Of a stretch of DNA of 15,920 nt, positions 15,591 to 15,920 are shown piece after piece (position 1 is the stretch's first letter; each line of letters starts with the position of its first letter). The DNA is taken from contig PMST01000062.1 of NCBI GenBank assembly GCA_003168295.1, forward strand, positions 1-15,920. The letters run 5' to 3'. Source of the stretch: Actinomycetota bacterium. Lineage in GTDB: Bacteria; Actinomycetota; Actinomycetes; Streptosporangiales; Streptosporangiaceae. The notes below the pieces were generated by a model. That model did not search any database. It was not told the origin of the DNA and saw nothing but the letters and a program-made list of their open reading frames with translations. The position numbers were made by a program, and so were the translations under genes.

Positions 15591-15785
15591 TGGGCACTCT
15601 CCCGGTCATCGCCGCGAGCCTTGCGCGGAGATGACGTGCTTGCTTGATTTTTGACGGTTACGCGCCTGTCAGGCCGTACGAGGCCAGCCGCTAACGATGC
15701 GGCTGTCCCGTCACATCGCCCCTGTCGTTAAGGCTTGTGCCGGGGGAACCTCGAAAGACGGTCTTGCAGAGCGCATGTGGAAGCT
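15591..15785. other. Intergenic stretch without a supported gene
   Basis: This stretch holds the leader of the mIHF-like gene (minus strand) and possible promoters in both directions, such as TTGACG on the plus strand near 15653. No -35/-10 pair is convincing. Its base composition is less G+C rich than the genes around it. One clear hairpin (15685-15705) is listed separately. Confidence 0.5.
15685..15705. other. Hairpin, 7-bp stem and 7-nt loop
   Basis: CAGCCGC (15685-15691) pairs perfectly with GCGGCTG (15699-15705) around TAACGAT. No T-run follows on either strand, so it is not a standard intrinsic terminator. It could be a regulatory structure or protein-binding site in the leader of a flanking gene. 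Confidence 0.4.
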
Positions 15786-15920
15786 ATGTCAGGACGGGGT
15801 CCGCGGTCAACAGTCCCACGCGCGCTTCGTACGCTAGAAGCGACCTTTTTCGATCGCCACACAGTCTGTGCAGAAACGGACAAGTCGCTGGCTGCCCGGC
15901 GGCGCGACGTGGGCATGCGC
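15786..15920 (+). CDS. Possible start of a hypothetical gene running off the window
   Basis: An ATG at 15786 opens 45 codons with no stop to the window end. The peptide starts MSGRGPRSTVPRALRTLEAT and goes on with a mixed charged sequence ending RRRDVGMR. A weak GGA lies about 6 nt upstream. The length is too short to judge coding character, and a 62-codon frame exists on the opposite strand, so this is only a possibility. Confidence 0.25.
   Translation, partial: MSGRGPRSTVPRALRTLEATFFDRHTVCAETDKSLAARRRDVGMR

Noticed and set aside
15860..15870. CACAG-T-CTGTG inverted repeat near the window end
   Set aside because: Arms of only 5 bp with no promoter context; expected by chance in a window of this size.

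Overview
The window is high-G+C DNA of actinobacterial type. Supporting signs are GTG and TTG starts, TANNNT -10 hexamers placed 6 nt before start codons (leaderless pattern), a LAL-type LuxR regulator, a PucR-type regulator, YrbE/Mkl-like transport genes and a small protein resembling actinobacterial integration host factor. A more exact placement is inference: the right two thirds recalls Thermoleophilia (Solirubrobacterales), but no database search was possible.

Left part (1-5880): a 5'-truncated-by-window aldehyde dehydrogenase on the minus strand is divergent from an acyl-CoA ligase (FadD type). The 193-bp gap between them holds overlapping perfect palindromes. The ligase is followed after 9 bp by a non-ribosomal-operon adenylate kinase, and then by a large LuxR-family ATPase regulator with its own leaderless promoter. 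Together the enzymes suggest aldehyde -> acid -> acyl-CoA, with the kinase removing the AMP released by the ligase. A short PucR-type regulator (5889-6626, minus) converges on the LAL gene, with both TAG stops inside a 12-bp tandem duplication.

Boundary (6699-6795): a tRNA-His gene. The small gene on its 3' side ends inside the tRNA acceptor stem. To the right, sampled lines look less G+C rich and use more A/T at third positions. This is compatible with an island joined at the tRNA 3' end, although no integrase or second att copy is visible.

Right part (6791-14636): a minus-strand pair (GntR/YtrA-type regulator plus a small membrane protein, 4-bp overlap) is divergent from a tightly packed plus-strand run. 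That run is YrbE/MlaE permease, second YrbE/MlaE permease, MlaF/Mkl-like ATPase, MMPL/RND transporter, membrane-anchored thioredoxin-like protein and B3/4-domain protein. Stop/start overlaps or gaps of 2 bp link most members. The 56-bp divergent gap has a clear promoter (TAGACA-17-TACACT) with an AGTGT/ACACT inverted repeat across it. No MCE substrate-binding protein is present, although YrbE and Mkl normally serve MCE systems. An MMPL protein occupies the expected place, which makes this the best candidate for an undescribed lipid-transport arrangement.

Right edge (14644-15920): a coiled-coil protein with its own promoter and strong Shine-Dalgarno carries a domain visibly related to the C-terminal domain of the GntR regulator. 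A convergent mIHF-like gene overlaps its 3' end by 71 bp. The last 330 bp hold a hairpin and a weak partial reading frame running off the window.
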